DNA of 64,000 nt, taken from NCBI GenBank assembly GCA_963970005.1, contig CAXAMN010027473.1:401337-465336 (forward strand), given 5' to 3'. Below the pieces are notes generated by a model that worked only from the letters and a program-made list of their open reading frames with translations, was not told the origin of the DNA and searched no databases. Positions 23,419 to 35,372 of the stretch are shown here, in pieces. The stretch is from Durusdinium trenchii (taxonomy: Eukaryota; Sar; Dinophyceae; Suessiales; Symbiodiniaceae). Each line of letters begins with the position of its first letter. Positions within the stretch are counted from its first letter, which is position 1. The position numbers and the translations under genes were made by a program.

Positions 23419-24020
23419 AGGCACAAACGGTTTCAAGAATCACAACACCGAGAAGTGGGAGTAACATTCCATTGGTTGAGGTGGGGACCAAAGGCTTGAG
23501 CATGCAGCATGCCCCGCCCCCGGGCTTGAGCTTGAGAATCTTGCGCCACCAACTGAGGAAGTTCTCGTCCATGCTGGGCGAAAAGAAGCAGTTCACCACC
23601 TTCTATGCCTGGGATTCAGCTGCTTGAGCCGCACTTGAGCTGCGCTAGCCGAGTGCTTGCCTTTCTTTGCGCGCGGGTAGCTGTATAGATAGCGGACCAT
23701 ATTGGACCATATACACCAAAGAAGTTGAAACCAAAACCACGGCTTCGGAGCCTGACCAATGTATTTGATAACCCTTTGTTCTTTCGCATGCGAAAGGACT
23801 TGGTGAGAGAGAAAGGGCCTGCCCGAGGGAGCGTGTGGTACCGACTCAAAGACCCTGTCAGGATGGCATCGAGGCCACCAAGCCAGGTGATGCGGTGAAT
23901 GGAGGTGGGGCTAAAGAGACAGAACATGCAAGGACTGGACACTGGACGCAGCTGTGTTTTTTCAAAAGAAGAAGATGGAAGTCAGGACCCAGTCAGTGGA
24001 CAATCTTTAGCATCCTTTAC

Positions 24021-24111
24021 ACACCCGAAGATTAACATGGAACCTGAGAAGAAGACGATTTTCCTTTATAACCCAGGGGTTGTCAACTTCCATGTTAATC
24101 TTCTGGGGTGT
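24021..24111. repeat. MITE-like element, family B, second copy
   Basis: Starts ACACCCGAAGATTAACATGG and ends CATGTTAATCTTCTGGGGTG plus T. The ends are inverted complements. The centre (AAGACGATTTTCCT, AACCCAG) matches 2836-2940. Confidence 0.75.
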
Positions 24112-24359
24112 ATCCTTTTCTTGGGGGAGTGGTGTCCCCGGTGTCCCCACTTCTTGTCCAGGAGAAACTGAAGGAGTCGGAATTCCACCCCAGATATCCC
24201 GTGGATTCGTTTCACGGCGTCTAAGACGCGAATGGAAGGAATTCCACCTCCCCCGCGATACGTATAGCCCCCATCAGGTGCAGGACATGACCTCAAAGAA
24301 AAATGATGGCCCAAGGGCTGGCAACTACCTCTGTTTCGGTTCGATGGGCCAGGGATGGG

Positions 24360-25013
24360 TGCGAGGATCTGAGCACCGAACCACCTGAGGAGTCCTGGGC
24401 CGTTCGGGGCCCTGTGGGGCCCGAGTCGGGTTCCTCCACGCCCCACGCGCAGCGATCGAATCCGTCAGGTGAAGATCCAGAAGAGCGGCTCGAGCGGGAA
24501 CGCAGCCGCAGCCGAGATGCCAAAGGGAAAGGCGAGGCGTTACAGTCCTGCCTGGGGGGGGGGCCGTGTGGCTAGGGATCATCGGTTTATTTGCAACTTG
24601 TGGTGTTTGGTTTGGTTTGTTGTGTTGTTGTTTTTCCTTCCTGGGGGTCATGGGTTATGGACTAGTGGGGTTGTCAACTTGTTGTATTTAAGTTGTGTTC
24701 GGATGTCGTGAGTTTTGGAGTGGTTGTCCGAGAGAATCCACCAGTGCGCCGAGTCTGAGTTGGAGCAATCCGTGGACCATGCACCTTCCCATGGTTTTCA
24801 TTCGACCAAAACCAAGCATCTGGAGCAGCACTGGGCAGTTTAGAGGCCTTTGCCTTCGAAACCTCAGGTGGAGCACCACGGTGTGAGCACCACAAACCTC
24901 AGTGGAGCACGGCTGTCAGGCTGTGAGTGGCAGCCCCACCCACTCACTGCAGACAGGTGAAGAACGGAGCGATGAAAGCGAGAACTCCGAAGAACGTTCC
25001 TCGGTCCAAAGAC
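24360..25013 (+). CDS. Possible RS/acidic N-terminal exons of the kinase
   Basis: At about 24360-24545 one frame is rich in E, P, S and R and ends EERLERERSRSRDAKGKGEA. After ACAG at 24958, another frame reads GEERSDESENSEERSSVQRL. LAMMER kinases often carry an Arg/Ser-rich N-terminal region, so these could precede the catalytic exons that start at 26210. The first stretch has a competing frame (VKIQKSGSSGNAAAAEMPKG) that begins right after a CAG acceptor, so the assignment is tentative. Confidence 0.25.
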
Positions 25014-26209
25014 TCTGAGGAACGTCACCTTTCGCATCCAGTGAGTGAAGCCATCCTTTTCGCCATCCTGAATGGGCCGTTTTGGGGGGGGCATTTTTGA
25101 GCCGTTTTGGGGTTCCCCATTCCGAAAAGACCAGGTGGAAAAGGTGAACCTTTGTGTGCTCATGTGTGCCGGGAACACAAGCGTGACAGACCTTCATTCG
25201 CGATGAAATGTCCACCAACCAATTTGTTGCTCTTGCTTTCGGTCCTGCAGTTCGCTTTGTTCGTCAGCGAGCGACCAAACAGTTCGACCGCCACCGCCGT
25301 TGCGGGTGTTTTTTCGGCGAAGTGAACTACTTAGAGCATACTAGAGCATTAAGACTCATATATGCACTCCATTGGAGCTGGGCAGCGGCATCATATGAAC
25401 TGCATGACTTTGGAGATGTGAGTCATTTCTCCGCCTCCCCTTCCTCCATACAGCTTGCACATGACATCCCCAAATTGGCCTTTTAGGGGGCTGGAGCACG
25501 GTGGTTGGAAGGCAAAATGAGTGCTCAAAGAGAGTCCAGTAGAACCATCCTAGAGAACTACGTTCAGATTCTGGAGAGGTTTGGATCCTTGAAACTTTGA
25601 CCTCAGCATTCCACTTGGACTTTCTATGACTTTCTCGTTCTTGTATGACAAGCAGTCCTTTCTTTCTTTTGCCCACCTTCCCGCTCGGCGCCACCTAGTG
25701 GCCCTGGCCCAGTCTACCACATGGCCGCTCGTGTGATCGCTCACCAGCAGCGCAGCGACCTACCGAGGAAAGTGGAACAGAGATACGCCGCACTTTCAAT
25801 GGACCAAAGGAATGAAACTGGGGGCTGCTGGCAGATATGTGGTGAAGAAGAAGGCGGAAGTTTTCTCGCACGCACGGTTTTCCCTGACACCTGGACGGCC
25901 CATGAGAAGAAGGGTAGAAGCATCGAGCAAAGGCACGGCGTGGTTTCTTTTCCGCAGAACCTGATGACCTGACCTACTCGCAGGAGTGAAGACCAGTCCG
26001 TCCAGACGAGGAAGAAGAACAAAGCGTTTATGGCAGACGTCATACGACCCAAGAACCCGGACCCGTCTTAATGCTGTTTCTCCCTTCAACACTGGTGTTT
26101 GGACTCCGGGTCATCCTACTTCAGCCATCTTCAGCTTTTGTGACCTCCACACGGGACACGCAACGCATTTCCTGCACCGTCCACCGTGGTACCCGTGTCA
26201 CCCGGTCAG

Positions 26210-29200
26210 GTGGGCGAAGGCTCCTTCGGCCGCGTCCTCGCGTGCGTGGATGAGACCACCAAGCACGCGGTGGCGGTGAAGGTCGTCAAAGGCCGCGACG
26301 ACCGCGGCGTTGGCGTCGTCGGGCCGAGGTCGGTGCAAGTTCGGTGAGCGGGAGTGGGGCCAGTGGGCACGGAGATCCGGAGACCAAGTGGGATTTATGT
26401 GTTTTTGGGGGGTTGAGCTTCGTTCCGACCTCCATTTTTCAAAAGCACCAGCAGAAGCAGAGGAGCAGACTTGCTGAAAACTTCAGTGTGGCCGGCGCTT
26501 TCCGTTGCTCTTACACTTTTCTTTCCATCACCTGATCCGGATTACATACCTGCCAAGTGAACCACTGCCTATTGTTCACGGTCCCCTCAACTCTTTTGCC
26601 GCTGGAACTTCTTGATTGTGTTGGTTTAGGGTGGTGGTGTGTGGTCTTTTCACCCTGTGTTCATCAGCCTGCCTCCATTTAACATATTTAACCACGTGCT
26701 GTTGCCAGATTGGAGAATTCCTCTCATTGTTTTAAAGGACGCGCCTGTCCAAGCTTGAAATTGATAGTACCTTGCTAACTCATGCCAAAGAGAAACCATC
26801 TGACGTTGGGTCAGCGCGGTATATGCGTTGCCTTTTGGTCCAACCACCTACCGCAGGTCTTTGTCATTCACGTTTGTATAGACATGCTTTGTGTATCCTT
26901 TTAGTTCTTCACATGTTCCATGAAACGACTGGACCGATCGAAGCAGTCACGCTTCACCCTCAACGAGACGCCCAAGGCGGCCGGTGGCTCGCCACGTAAG
27001 AACAAGGCCGCTTTCGGTGTCTTCTCACCGAAACGAGGCGTTGCACAAGGCGTTGCAGAAGCGGAACGGCCCAGGTGGCTGCCGCTGGAGGGACCTGGAA
27101 ATTCGGCCGTGCCGCCCGAGCGGTGGGCCATGTCCGCGACGCAGTTCCATGGCTTCCTGGGTGCGTGTAAGGCGACGCAGGTCTACCAGGCGCTGGTGCA
27201 AGAAGAGAAGGTCGACATGTACAAGATCTGCGATTTGTTTGTCAAACCCTGGACCCTGGGCACTGGCAACAGTGTGGCGTTGCTCCTGAACCCTCAGCCA
27301 CTAGCAGCAGAAGTGATGATTTCACATGCCTGGGCAGAGGAGATCGATGAGTGTTCTGAGGCGTTGATGTTGCACTTCGCACGCTATACGATCACGGAGG
27401 CCACTGCTTGCTGGTTTTGTGTGTTTTCGATGTACCAGCCGGGTGACGTCATCACTATTCAAGAGCAGCTGGAACTGGATCCCTTTGGCCGAGTTTTGTC
27501 AACAATGAATCAGCTGAGCCAACAAGCCTTCGATGAAGCCAGAGGGATGGTCGTGATCCATACGTCCGCTTCAGAGGTCTACGAACGTTTGTGGTGCGTC
27601 TTCGAGATCGGGAAGGCCACCTTGGACGGTGTTCCAACGAAAGCAGCCTGTTCCTTTGCTTACATCGTGGCACAATCAAGCCGAAGCAAGGAAAGCCTGC
27701 AAGTCTTCACCGAAAATGCTCGGTGTTCGGTTCCGGAGGATGAGGAACGGAGGATGAGGAACGAATCCGTGAGCTGATGATGAGCGACTTCGGTGGCGCT
27801 GAGATGCTCAATCGGATGATTTGGGACTTCCGCCTGGCCATGATGCGCCAGATGGGCTATGAACTGCGCGACGGCGGGTGGCATGCCATTCCGAACACCA
27901 GCTTCTACCGCAAAGGGAAGAATGCCTCCGCCGAGCTGCTTGAGCTGCAGGCAGAGTGCCTGCGAAAGCTGGCGTTAAGTTTTGATTCGTGAAGCTCAGA
28001 GAGCCAAACAAGAAACCCATTGAGGGTAGATGGAGCTTTCTGAAGAAAGTTGAATTATAACATTTGCTGAACAAATGAATGATGTTAATCGCATGTTGTG
28101 TGTTATTCTGGCTGATCTCGCCTTGAATCAACATTATTTGATGCTACAGCGGATGTCGCCCAAAGGGCAAATCCCAGAATGGCTTCATAAAAAGATCACA
28201 TGTCATGTACATAGGCTCAATCATGCGGCGCGTTTCACCGCAACAGGATTGAAAAAAAAACAGTGAGCTCAACGCGCAAAGTGGCCATACTTTGACAAAC
28301 CTGGATGGACCTAGGGTAGCAGGATTTAAATCCAGTGTAGCTGCATTTCCGTTAGTCCCGTCCCCTTGTGAAACATCCTTTGTTGGACATGGCATTTCAC
28401 TTTTTTTTTTGGGAGGCGACTTGTCACAAAGATGAGTCGGCTTTGAAGGATGGTTCAACTATCCCAGACATTCCATGTATGGAATCATTGATGGCGTCTC
28501 CTCGCAGAGACTGGGGCTACAAGTAGATCTGGGAAAGCTTCAGCAATCTTGAGCCCTACCCCATTGATGGCCCAAGTTCAACTCTTCCAGATCCTTCCAG
28601 TCCCATGCTTCGTTCCTATGATTGCCACGGAAGCAGAAGGCGGTTCCGCATCAAGCGCCAAGTGGAGTTGTTCCGCCAAACCGGAGGGTCCGGCAGAGAC
28701 ACGGCTTCGACAACATCCATACAACCCGCCTGGTGAGCCAACACACTTGCAGAACCAATGGGTTTCAATGCCCTACGGATCCAAGTGCCTTCTCAGAAGG
28801 TACTTGGACCCTCCAAACCTACATAACAGTGTCTCCAATCACCTTCTGAGAAGGTTACTTGGATCCCTAGGGATGGTTTTCTTGTTCACGTTTGGCTCAC
28901 CTGGGAGATGCGTGTGTTCGACTGGGCAAGCATGGCCTTTCATCCTTCTGATTCATGCTGCTCCCCCAGAATGGCCGACTCTCTTTGCGAGGAGTGCCGC
29001 GGTATAAAGAGCATGCACATGCAGAAGCGGAGCTGCTGAGAGAGATCTTAAGATGCCACTTGGATTGCCGGTACTTTCACGTGTGTCCATGACGACATGT
29101 TCCACATCAAAATTGGGGGCCACTTGGCTCTTCCACCATTCTCAGATCAATCCGTTCTCCAACACCATGGCGTGCACAATGCTCGCCGTGCACGCCGTGC

Positions 29201-32200
29201 GCGCCGTTTCTTGCCATGCGCGCCATCGCACGCCTGGTGAGGTGACCCGGGTCGGCAGAGCTTCTGCGTGAAGCTCCTGGGGGAGTTCACCCATGCCGTG
29301 GCGCATTGCTGTTTAGTCTTTGCCGCTTGGTGGCATCTGGCGGCTTTTCAGGTGGAACGCTTTGAGTGCTGGGATCGGCGTCTGAGTCTGGGGTCTTTCT
29401 TTTTGTCAGGCTAAATGAGAAAGGAATGACTGGTGTGGAAACTCCTTGACACCTGATTAGTACTGATCAGCAGAAACATCATGAAATATCCATAATATGT
29501 TTGGGTGCATGGTTGGCACTTCCAAAGCCACCAGTGGCTTCAAACGTCTAGATCCATGACTCCTCGAACAGGCCTCCTTGTGATGATAGGGCTCCAGTGC
29601 CATGGGCCTTAAGCAATGCCTCCATTCGCCCAGGAGCTCTTGGACATCAGCCTCTCTGATTTCATGCGTGACTTGTGCTGAAAGCAGTCCGTTTGAATCC
29701 AAAATGGGAGAACGGTGCAAAAAAGACTCCGGGACTAGACCCATTGGCATGAAGACATGGTGCCACCAGACATGTCACATCAGACCGCGGGTCAAGAGAT
29801 GTAAAGCGGTGCCACTCAAATCTCCCTCAAGACCTTTGGCTACATGGGGCAGGGCCATTGATAGGACATGTGGCTTTGGTCTAAGGAGACACTGATGATC
29901 GCGGACTACTACTGAGAGCCTTTCCTGAACTTGGTTCTGAGTTAAGTTTAAACTATAAATATAAAACTTAAACTGACTAAAATTGTACACGAGTGCCATG
30001 TGTCCTATTCTTCCACTCATCCTTTGAACAGTCAAACCTCCCAAATATGTTACGCCACATTTGCTTTGCTCAGCACTGAGGAGACATCCGAACGATTGGA
30101 TCCCAGATGCTGCAGTGCCTCCATTTTCTGAGTGCCATGGGCCTCACACATACCGACGCCCGGCATCTTTCCCAAGCATACCCAACCCCGATCGGAAACT
30201 TCCTCCAGCTCTAAAGAAATGGAGGAAGCTTTTTCAAGTTTAGCTGGCTCAAAGAACAGTCGTGTAGATCTGTAGATCAGTTCTTGATTCTCAGATCCCA
30301 CATCCTGCTGCACGCTGGCTCCCAACAGTTGTTACTGAAAAAGCTTCATCGTTGGGTGAAGGGGTGCCATGTTCCATGCGACGAAGCGAGTGCCACCCAG
30401 CGATTTCTGAGGACATCAAATGTCGGAATGCCATGTTGAAGGACTCCCGTGGCGATATGGCCTCTCGCCGGCATGTAGCGAAAATGCCTTTGCTCAGACA
30501 GAGTCAGAGAGATCTATTTTTGCGGTTTGGCACCCAGGGTAGGCACATCCACGCAGGTACCAGAAGAGTGTCCCTTCTCATGTCTCTCAAGTAGATCCTT
30601 TCGGCCCAAGAATTCAAGCGCCAGGTGCTTCTATAGGCTTCTATCTATAGATATGATATATATGTGAATATATATATATATATTCCAGTGCTTGGACTCA
30701 GGTGCCCCATCCACGCAAAGATGGGCAAGAACTGAAAAGGTTGCGCAGATGTGCAGCTTGGATGACTTTCAAAGACAGTCTCAGGGGTGGAGGGACAAGT
30801 AGAGGCCAACAGAATGGTCCCTACAGTGATTTCATTTATGCAAATCTACTGGTTGCACCAGTAGAAAGCAATGCCCAGAAGTGCATTCACACTGTTTTGA
30901 ACATCACCAACAGTACAAGTGGCAATCCCAACAGTACAAGTTGTCAGCTTGACACCCAGGAAATCCGTGTGATTGACTTCGGCGGAGCTGTGTCGCGCAC
31001 TCGGGTGAAACGCAGCTGCGTAACGCGGAAGACGTTCTAAAAGCTTCGGTCACAGAAATGGATTGCAGGACATATCCTGGGAACAAATATGTGCGTGCGT
31101 TCTTCCATTGGCACAACTTAAACATTTAATCCGGTGTACCTGTTGTTTTCATGTTAACTATTCAACTGGCTTTTATTCTGAAGCGTTGTCAGTTGTTAGA
31201 AGGGGCTCTACGGTCACCAATACTCATGACATCATGCAGATCGGCATCAGAGATATTGGTCGTCGGCCATACTCGCCACAGGTTGAAGAAGGAGCGGCAT
31301 AGCAGGCACATTGGCACCAGGCAGTATCGTTCACCTGAAGTCGTTCTGGGCCTTGCTTGGGATGAGAAGACGGACGCGGCCCGGCTCTGAAGCGTCGGGC
31401 TAGCCAGCTAAGCTCATCTTGTCGCCTGTTACGGCGAGAAGACACTGTTTCAGGACTCACCCTGGTATAATCACGGGCTTTTGGTGGAGTTCACCACCTT
31501 TGTGGTCTTCCACTTCCATGAGGATTTTCCAGGGAATGTACTTGTAGTGGAGGTGCCAATGGGTCGGTGATCCGGGGGATGGTAGTTGTTGGCTACATTT
31601 GGCCTACGGTCTTTGAAGAGATCCTCTAAGAACAGCCAACTGCGATCTCACGATCTCAGGATCTCACGGGTGTGATCTCAGGATCTCGCATGAACAAACC
31701 CCACAAGTTCTCTCTCTTTGTCTCTCTTTTCACATTCACCTACCCAATCAGTGGAGATCACCTGCTCATGTTGGAAACTCCAGCGCCCAAAAAGAAGGTT
31801 AAGAACAGGGGAGAAAACTGTACTCTCACAGTCCCCCGCACCCCAGAACAGATGGAGCTCCTTCGGTTCACCGAACTCTCCCTACACCTCCTTCGTCGTA
31901 CCTCAGGTTCGGCGAATCTGACTCAGACTGAGGTCTGGAGTCTGGGCTGCATCCTACTGACGCTCTACACTGGGCAACGACCCTTCCCCGTGCAGAGCAG
32001 CCTGCAACACCTGGCGCTGATGCAACGGGTCATCGGCACCTGAACCGCGTGGTTCAGTATGAGATGGGGGGGGGCTTAGCAGCAGCTGGCAGGATGCAGA
32101 AGTACGCACACACCATCAGGCACAACCCGTCTGGGATTGGAATAAAGCACCAGAAAAGACATACATTCTGCCCAGAAAGACCTTCCCAAAGCACCCGAAC

Positions 32201-34451
32201 TGATGGGCAAAGATGGCAGTCCCATGAAGTGTTTGGGTTACACTCTTTGAAGGAATTGCCCCCTAAGTTGCAATTTGTTTCCCGAGACCAGGAGTGGTCA
32301 GAAACGTTCAAGTTCTGAACGGAGGGCCAGGCTGGTAGCACGCCTGAGTTTCCAATGTTATTGGATGTTTGTCACCAACCGCACGGGTTTTGCAGCATCA
32401 GAATCTGCAGCATTCGCATTGCCAAAACTCCTGCAAGAACCCAACAACAGAGGCATGGCTCCAAGCGCTCTTCAATATCCCTAGCCCATGGACACAGGGA
32501 TTTCTCCGTAGAAAAAGCCATAAAACCTGCACATGTGCACAAGCCTGCAGCTCTGTGTCTAGCTTGCCTAATCAAGAATCGTCGCAAGCTCCACTCCCTT
32601 TGGGAACCGGGTCATGTTCACCATCCCACAAGACCCTGCTAGTAATGCGACCTATAAGGTACGTGCTATAAGGTGCATCCCTACGGTTCCAATGAGTCAA
32701 TCAGGGGTGTAGTGTAGTGGTTGAAACATGTTGAAACCTCCTGATGTGTCTTTCTTGGACTTTGAGGCAATTTGCCCAAAGACATGGTGAAGCTGGCCGC
32801 TGCAGGTCTGGGACCATAGAGGATTCAGAAAAAGTCATGTTAAATGAGGTTCTATCATGTTGGGGGAGCCCCAGGAAACTCTTCCTCAAATGTTCTTGTG
32901 TGTACGGGTGATTTTGTTCCTTATGGTTGTAGTGCTTGGTTGGTAAAGGAATGTGGCAGTTTTCTGCTGGTGAAGATTGAAATCATTAGTGAAGCCAAGC
33001 GTGTCAAAACAGATTGCTTCATATTGCTTCTGAGCGTTGAACATCCCATGTCTTTAAGCAACACCTGGTCCAGTTCAGCACACGGACCGGGGCACCATTG
33101 ACCAGGTGGTAGCCTCCCCGAGGATGTAGTGGTGGATAGTCGAGGCTGGAGGGCTTGGGCTTGGTGCATGCATGTCAGTTTATGGGAGCAAAGGCGTTTT
33201 CCATGTCGACAAAAGGAAACGACTTTGCCATATCCTTGGCAAAATGGCCTTGGCTTGGCAATCGTTCTTTGTTTGTTAAGGCCTGGCTTTATACTTTATG
33301 ATTCGGAAAGGTTTGGACATCGCCCACCCGTTGTGGTGCAGCGATCCTGCCGGCAGTTTGATCAAGTCTCACGATTGATGGAGGTTTTCATCCGAGAATC
33401 ACCCCTGGGCCTTCTCACAATATGTAGAGATATTGCTGACCTCGGAATCGCCATTTACCTGCACTGATGGCTTTCAGACCCCCCTGGGGGACCGCCCACA
33501 GGCCACGCATGAAGCAACCGGCCACAGACTGACTGCGTCACGGACGGACAGATGGAGCTTGTGTCAGTCCTGAGGCGGCTTGCAGATCCAACGGAAGTTG
33601 TCAGATGAGGCGGGCCTTCAGTGCTGCTGTGGTGTGCCGACCATTTCGCCTTGGAGGATGCCCAATAGATGTGAACAGGGTGAAAAGATTGATAGGCCGA
33701 AGCCAAGAGGAACGGAAAATGACAACAGCATTTATGAATCCCGGTGCCGTGTAGTGTCAGTAGTAAGCAAGATGGAGACTATTCGCACCCACCCTTTCAA
33801 ATTCCTCTTTGTGGCCTAATCATGTCCTCCTCCACCAAATGGAGGCACAAGAGCTCTTGAATTTGGCTCAGCCCTTGGAGCAGCGGGTCCTACCACAACA
33901 TGGCAGCTTTCTGAAACTGCGGGGGACCTTGGAGTGAGCGCAGTTGGGAGGAGTCTACGAGGGCATGGTGTATACAGAAGATTCACGAGATTGTTGTTTG
34001 CTCTTCAGAGGTTCAGGCTTTTGAGAAGTTTGTTTGCTGCAGATGTTATTTGCAGCACGCAGCCATGCCTGTGTAGCGCCACGAGAAAGGGTGTTCTGTG
34101 TGCTATGGACGTTCCGAGGTAAGCTCCAATGTTAGGGGCATGTTGTTTTATGTGCGCACAGGTTGAGGCCCCCCTGCCCCCAACAAAGTGTTGGAGTAAA
34201 ATGAATCCTTTGTCCCAACATTACATGGCAGCTTGGAATGTCACCAATAAAGGACTGGCCCTGGAAAAAGGTCGGTTTGCCAGGACTTCCTGACCTCACC
34301 CCATTCCACGCCTTTGCCACCGGAAAGCTGCACGAGCTGCACCGATGGCTAGCGCAGGCTGGAAGGCTTACTGGCTGCGCAGCCGGAGAAGCGCCTCTCA
34401 GCGGCGGAGGCCTTGAAGCAGGACTTTCTGAGCTCCGAGCCCGTAGAGTGA
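26210..34451 (+). CDS. LAMMER/CLK-like dual-specificity protein kinase (multi-exon)
   Basis: Protein kinase; LAMMER/CLK enzymes phosphorylate SR splicing factors. Exon 26210-26291 encodes VGEGSFGRVLACVDETTK and AVAVKVVK (Gly loop, catalytic Lys) with a GC donor. It joins in phase to 28992-~29067 (VPRYKEHAHAEAELLREIL, helix C). Exon ~29352-29390 (VERFECWDRR) is tentative. Exon 30412-30474 encodes DIKCRNAMLKDS (catalytic Asp, Lys, Asn), donor GT. Exon 30960-30991 encodes EIRVIDFGGAV (DFG), donor GT. Exon 31282-31375 encodes HIGTRQYRSPEVVLGLAWDE (activation segment), donor GC. Exon 31933-32035 encodes VWSLGCILLTLYTGQRPFP, donor GC. Exon 32767-32805 encodes NLPKDMVKLAA, donor GT. Exon 34358-34451 encodes LLAAQPEKRLSAAEALKQDF and stops at TGA 34449. 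The joins from 30412 to 32805 keep phase exactly. The exon supplying the His before the catalytic Asp, and one exon before 34358, were not found. Confidence 0.8.
26920..27992 (+). CDS. TIR-like domain gene without introns, broken by a 14-bp duplication
   Basis: The first 286 codons are open (26920-27777). They carry the TIR-like pattern MISHAWAEEI (strand A), WFCVFSMYQPGD, then a long helix and VVIHTSASEVYERLWCVFEI. TIR-like folds act as signalling or NAD-cleaving domains; which applies here is unknown. The N-terminus is basic. Frame 1 stops at TGA 27775. The following 71 codons continue in another frame to TGA 27990. The break coincides with an exact 14-bp tandem duplication (27736-27749 and 27750-27763). 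One copy fewer would join the two frames, so this is a recent frameshift or an assembly error. The gene lies wholly inside the kinase intron 26292-28991, on the same strand, with no sign of introns of its own. Confidence 0.7.
27736..27763 (+). repeat. 14-bp exact tandem duplication causing a frameshift
   Basis: GAGGATGAGGAACG occurs twice in a row. Fourteen is not a multiple of three. The frame before the duplication and the frame after it agree if one copy is removed. Confidence 0.95.
28771..28872. repeat. MITE family A copy, opposite orientation
   Basis: Starts CCCTACGGATCCAAGTGCCT and ends ACTTGGATCCCTAGGG. The centre (CTCCAAACCTACATAACAGT) is the reverse complement of the centre of the 50 kb copy, so it is inserted the other way round. 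It lies in the kinase intron, about 120 bp before the acceptor at 28991. Confidence 0.8.
30652..30684. repeat. AT microsatellite
   Basis: Alternating A/T run inside a kinase intron (30475-30959). Confidence 0.8.
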
Positions 34452-34644
34452 AAAAGAGAGGGGCTGGGCTGGGCTCCAAACACGCCGATTCGGCATGTTC
34501 CCCGGTGGGCCGGGCGGCTGTGCCGGGGCGGATTTTTGCTCGATGTATGGCAATGTATGGAATGCAGATGAGTGCAATTCATGTGAGACATGTTGTTACC
34601 AAGCCTTTTGAAAGTTAATTTCTAGTGTCAAGTGTCATGTGAAG

Positions 34645-34790
34645 GTTGCTGCTATGCCAACTAGAGGAGAAGATGATGCAGGAAGTTGAAACACACCACA
34701 ACTCCCTTGTCAGACTACTTGCGCTGCAAGACAAGGCTGCAGAAGGACAGCTCAGCACGGCATGGACGATCATTGACATGCCATGAAGAC
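34645..34790 (+). CDS. Possible coiled-coil exon between kinase and next gene
   Basis: After TGAAG, one frame reads LLCQLEEKMMQEVETHHNSL and continues RLLALQDKAAEGQLSTAW. It is strongly helical with heptad-like leucines. It begins 194 bp after the kinase stop. It could be the first exon of the coiled-coil gene below (in-frame ATG at 34673) or an unrelated open frame. Confidence 0.3.
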
Positions 34791-35372
34791 GACCCTGGGG
34801 ACACGTATACCGGAGGTCACGATCCTTTCTGCTTGGAAGATGGATCTTCGGAACGACACGGAAAATTCTGAGGACGTGAAGGGGCCCCGAAGGCATGCCA
34901 TTCCGAAGGAGGTGGACTAGATGGGATGTAGGAATATAGGATATTGACAGCAGACGCAGCAGAGTTGTCCTGGAGAGCCGCGGGGAGCCATGATTGACCG
35001 CCCTGCGTGCCTTGAGCCTCTGCGGCACGCGTGTGGTATCCAAGAGGGCTCAGCTGTGCTGGAGGGTTGAGGGTCGAGTCGAAGGAGGAAGAAAGGTATT
35101 GACAAGAAAGATGGTTCAGAGATCAGGAACCACGAGATCAAGCGGTCGCTGTTGCGACCTGCGAGAGCAGGGAGATACACTCACTCTAGGTTAAGCCTTG
35201 TCGGGGATCAACCATGATGCTCAGTCTCAAACTTAACGGCGCCGAACTTACTATATAGAAAAATATAGAAAAACAGCCTCCGATCATTTGCTGAGTTAGC
35301 TTGCATGAGAGCCTTTGGCTTTGGCCTTGGCACTGTAGCGCCGAAGGGGTGCCTGCTGGCCGGAGCCTGGCA

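Larger units (their letters stand above)
15249..24300. other. 9 kb with no confident gene
   Basis: The stretch holds repeats and a few isolated exon-like fragments that I cannot assign. One is about 17190-17330 (+), with the frame CGPAHYDRDRKIVWLVFTGD. Another is 20085-20240 (+), GC-rich, with the frame ESRLFGPSVRGFGKALMVSD. A third is 20540-20650, GC-rich. Exon-like pieces at 21526 and 22989 are listed separately. A triplet microsatellite lies at 19657-19784, and an inverted repeat at 23322-23418. No domain family was recognised, so this may be introns of a large gene or true intergenic DNA. Confidence 0.4.

Noticed and set aside
34238-34618. Plus-strand frame of 126 codons over the kinase end
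   Set aside because: The overlapping frame reading QPEKRLSAAEAL matches the last kinase helix and ends in a stop. The longer frame matches nothing.
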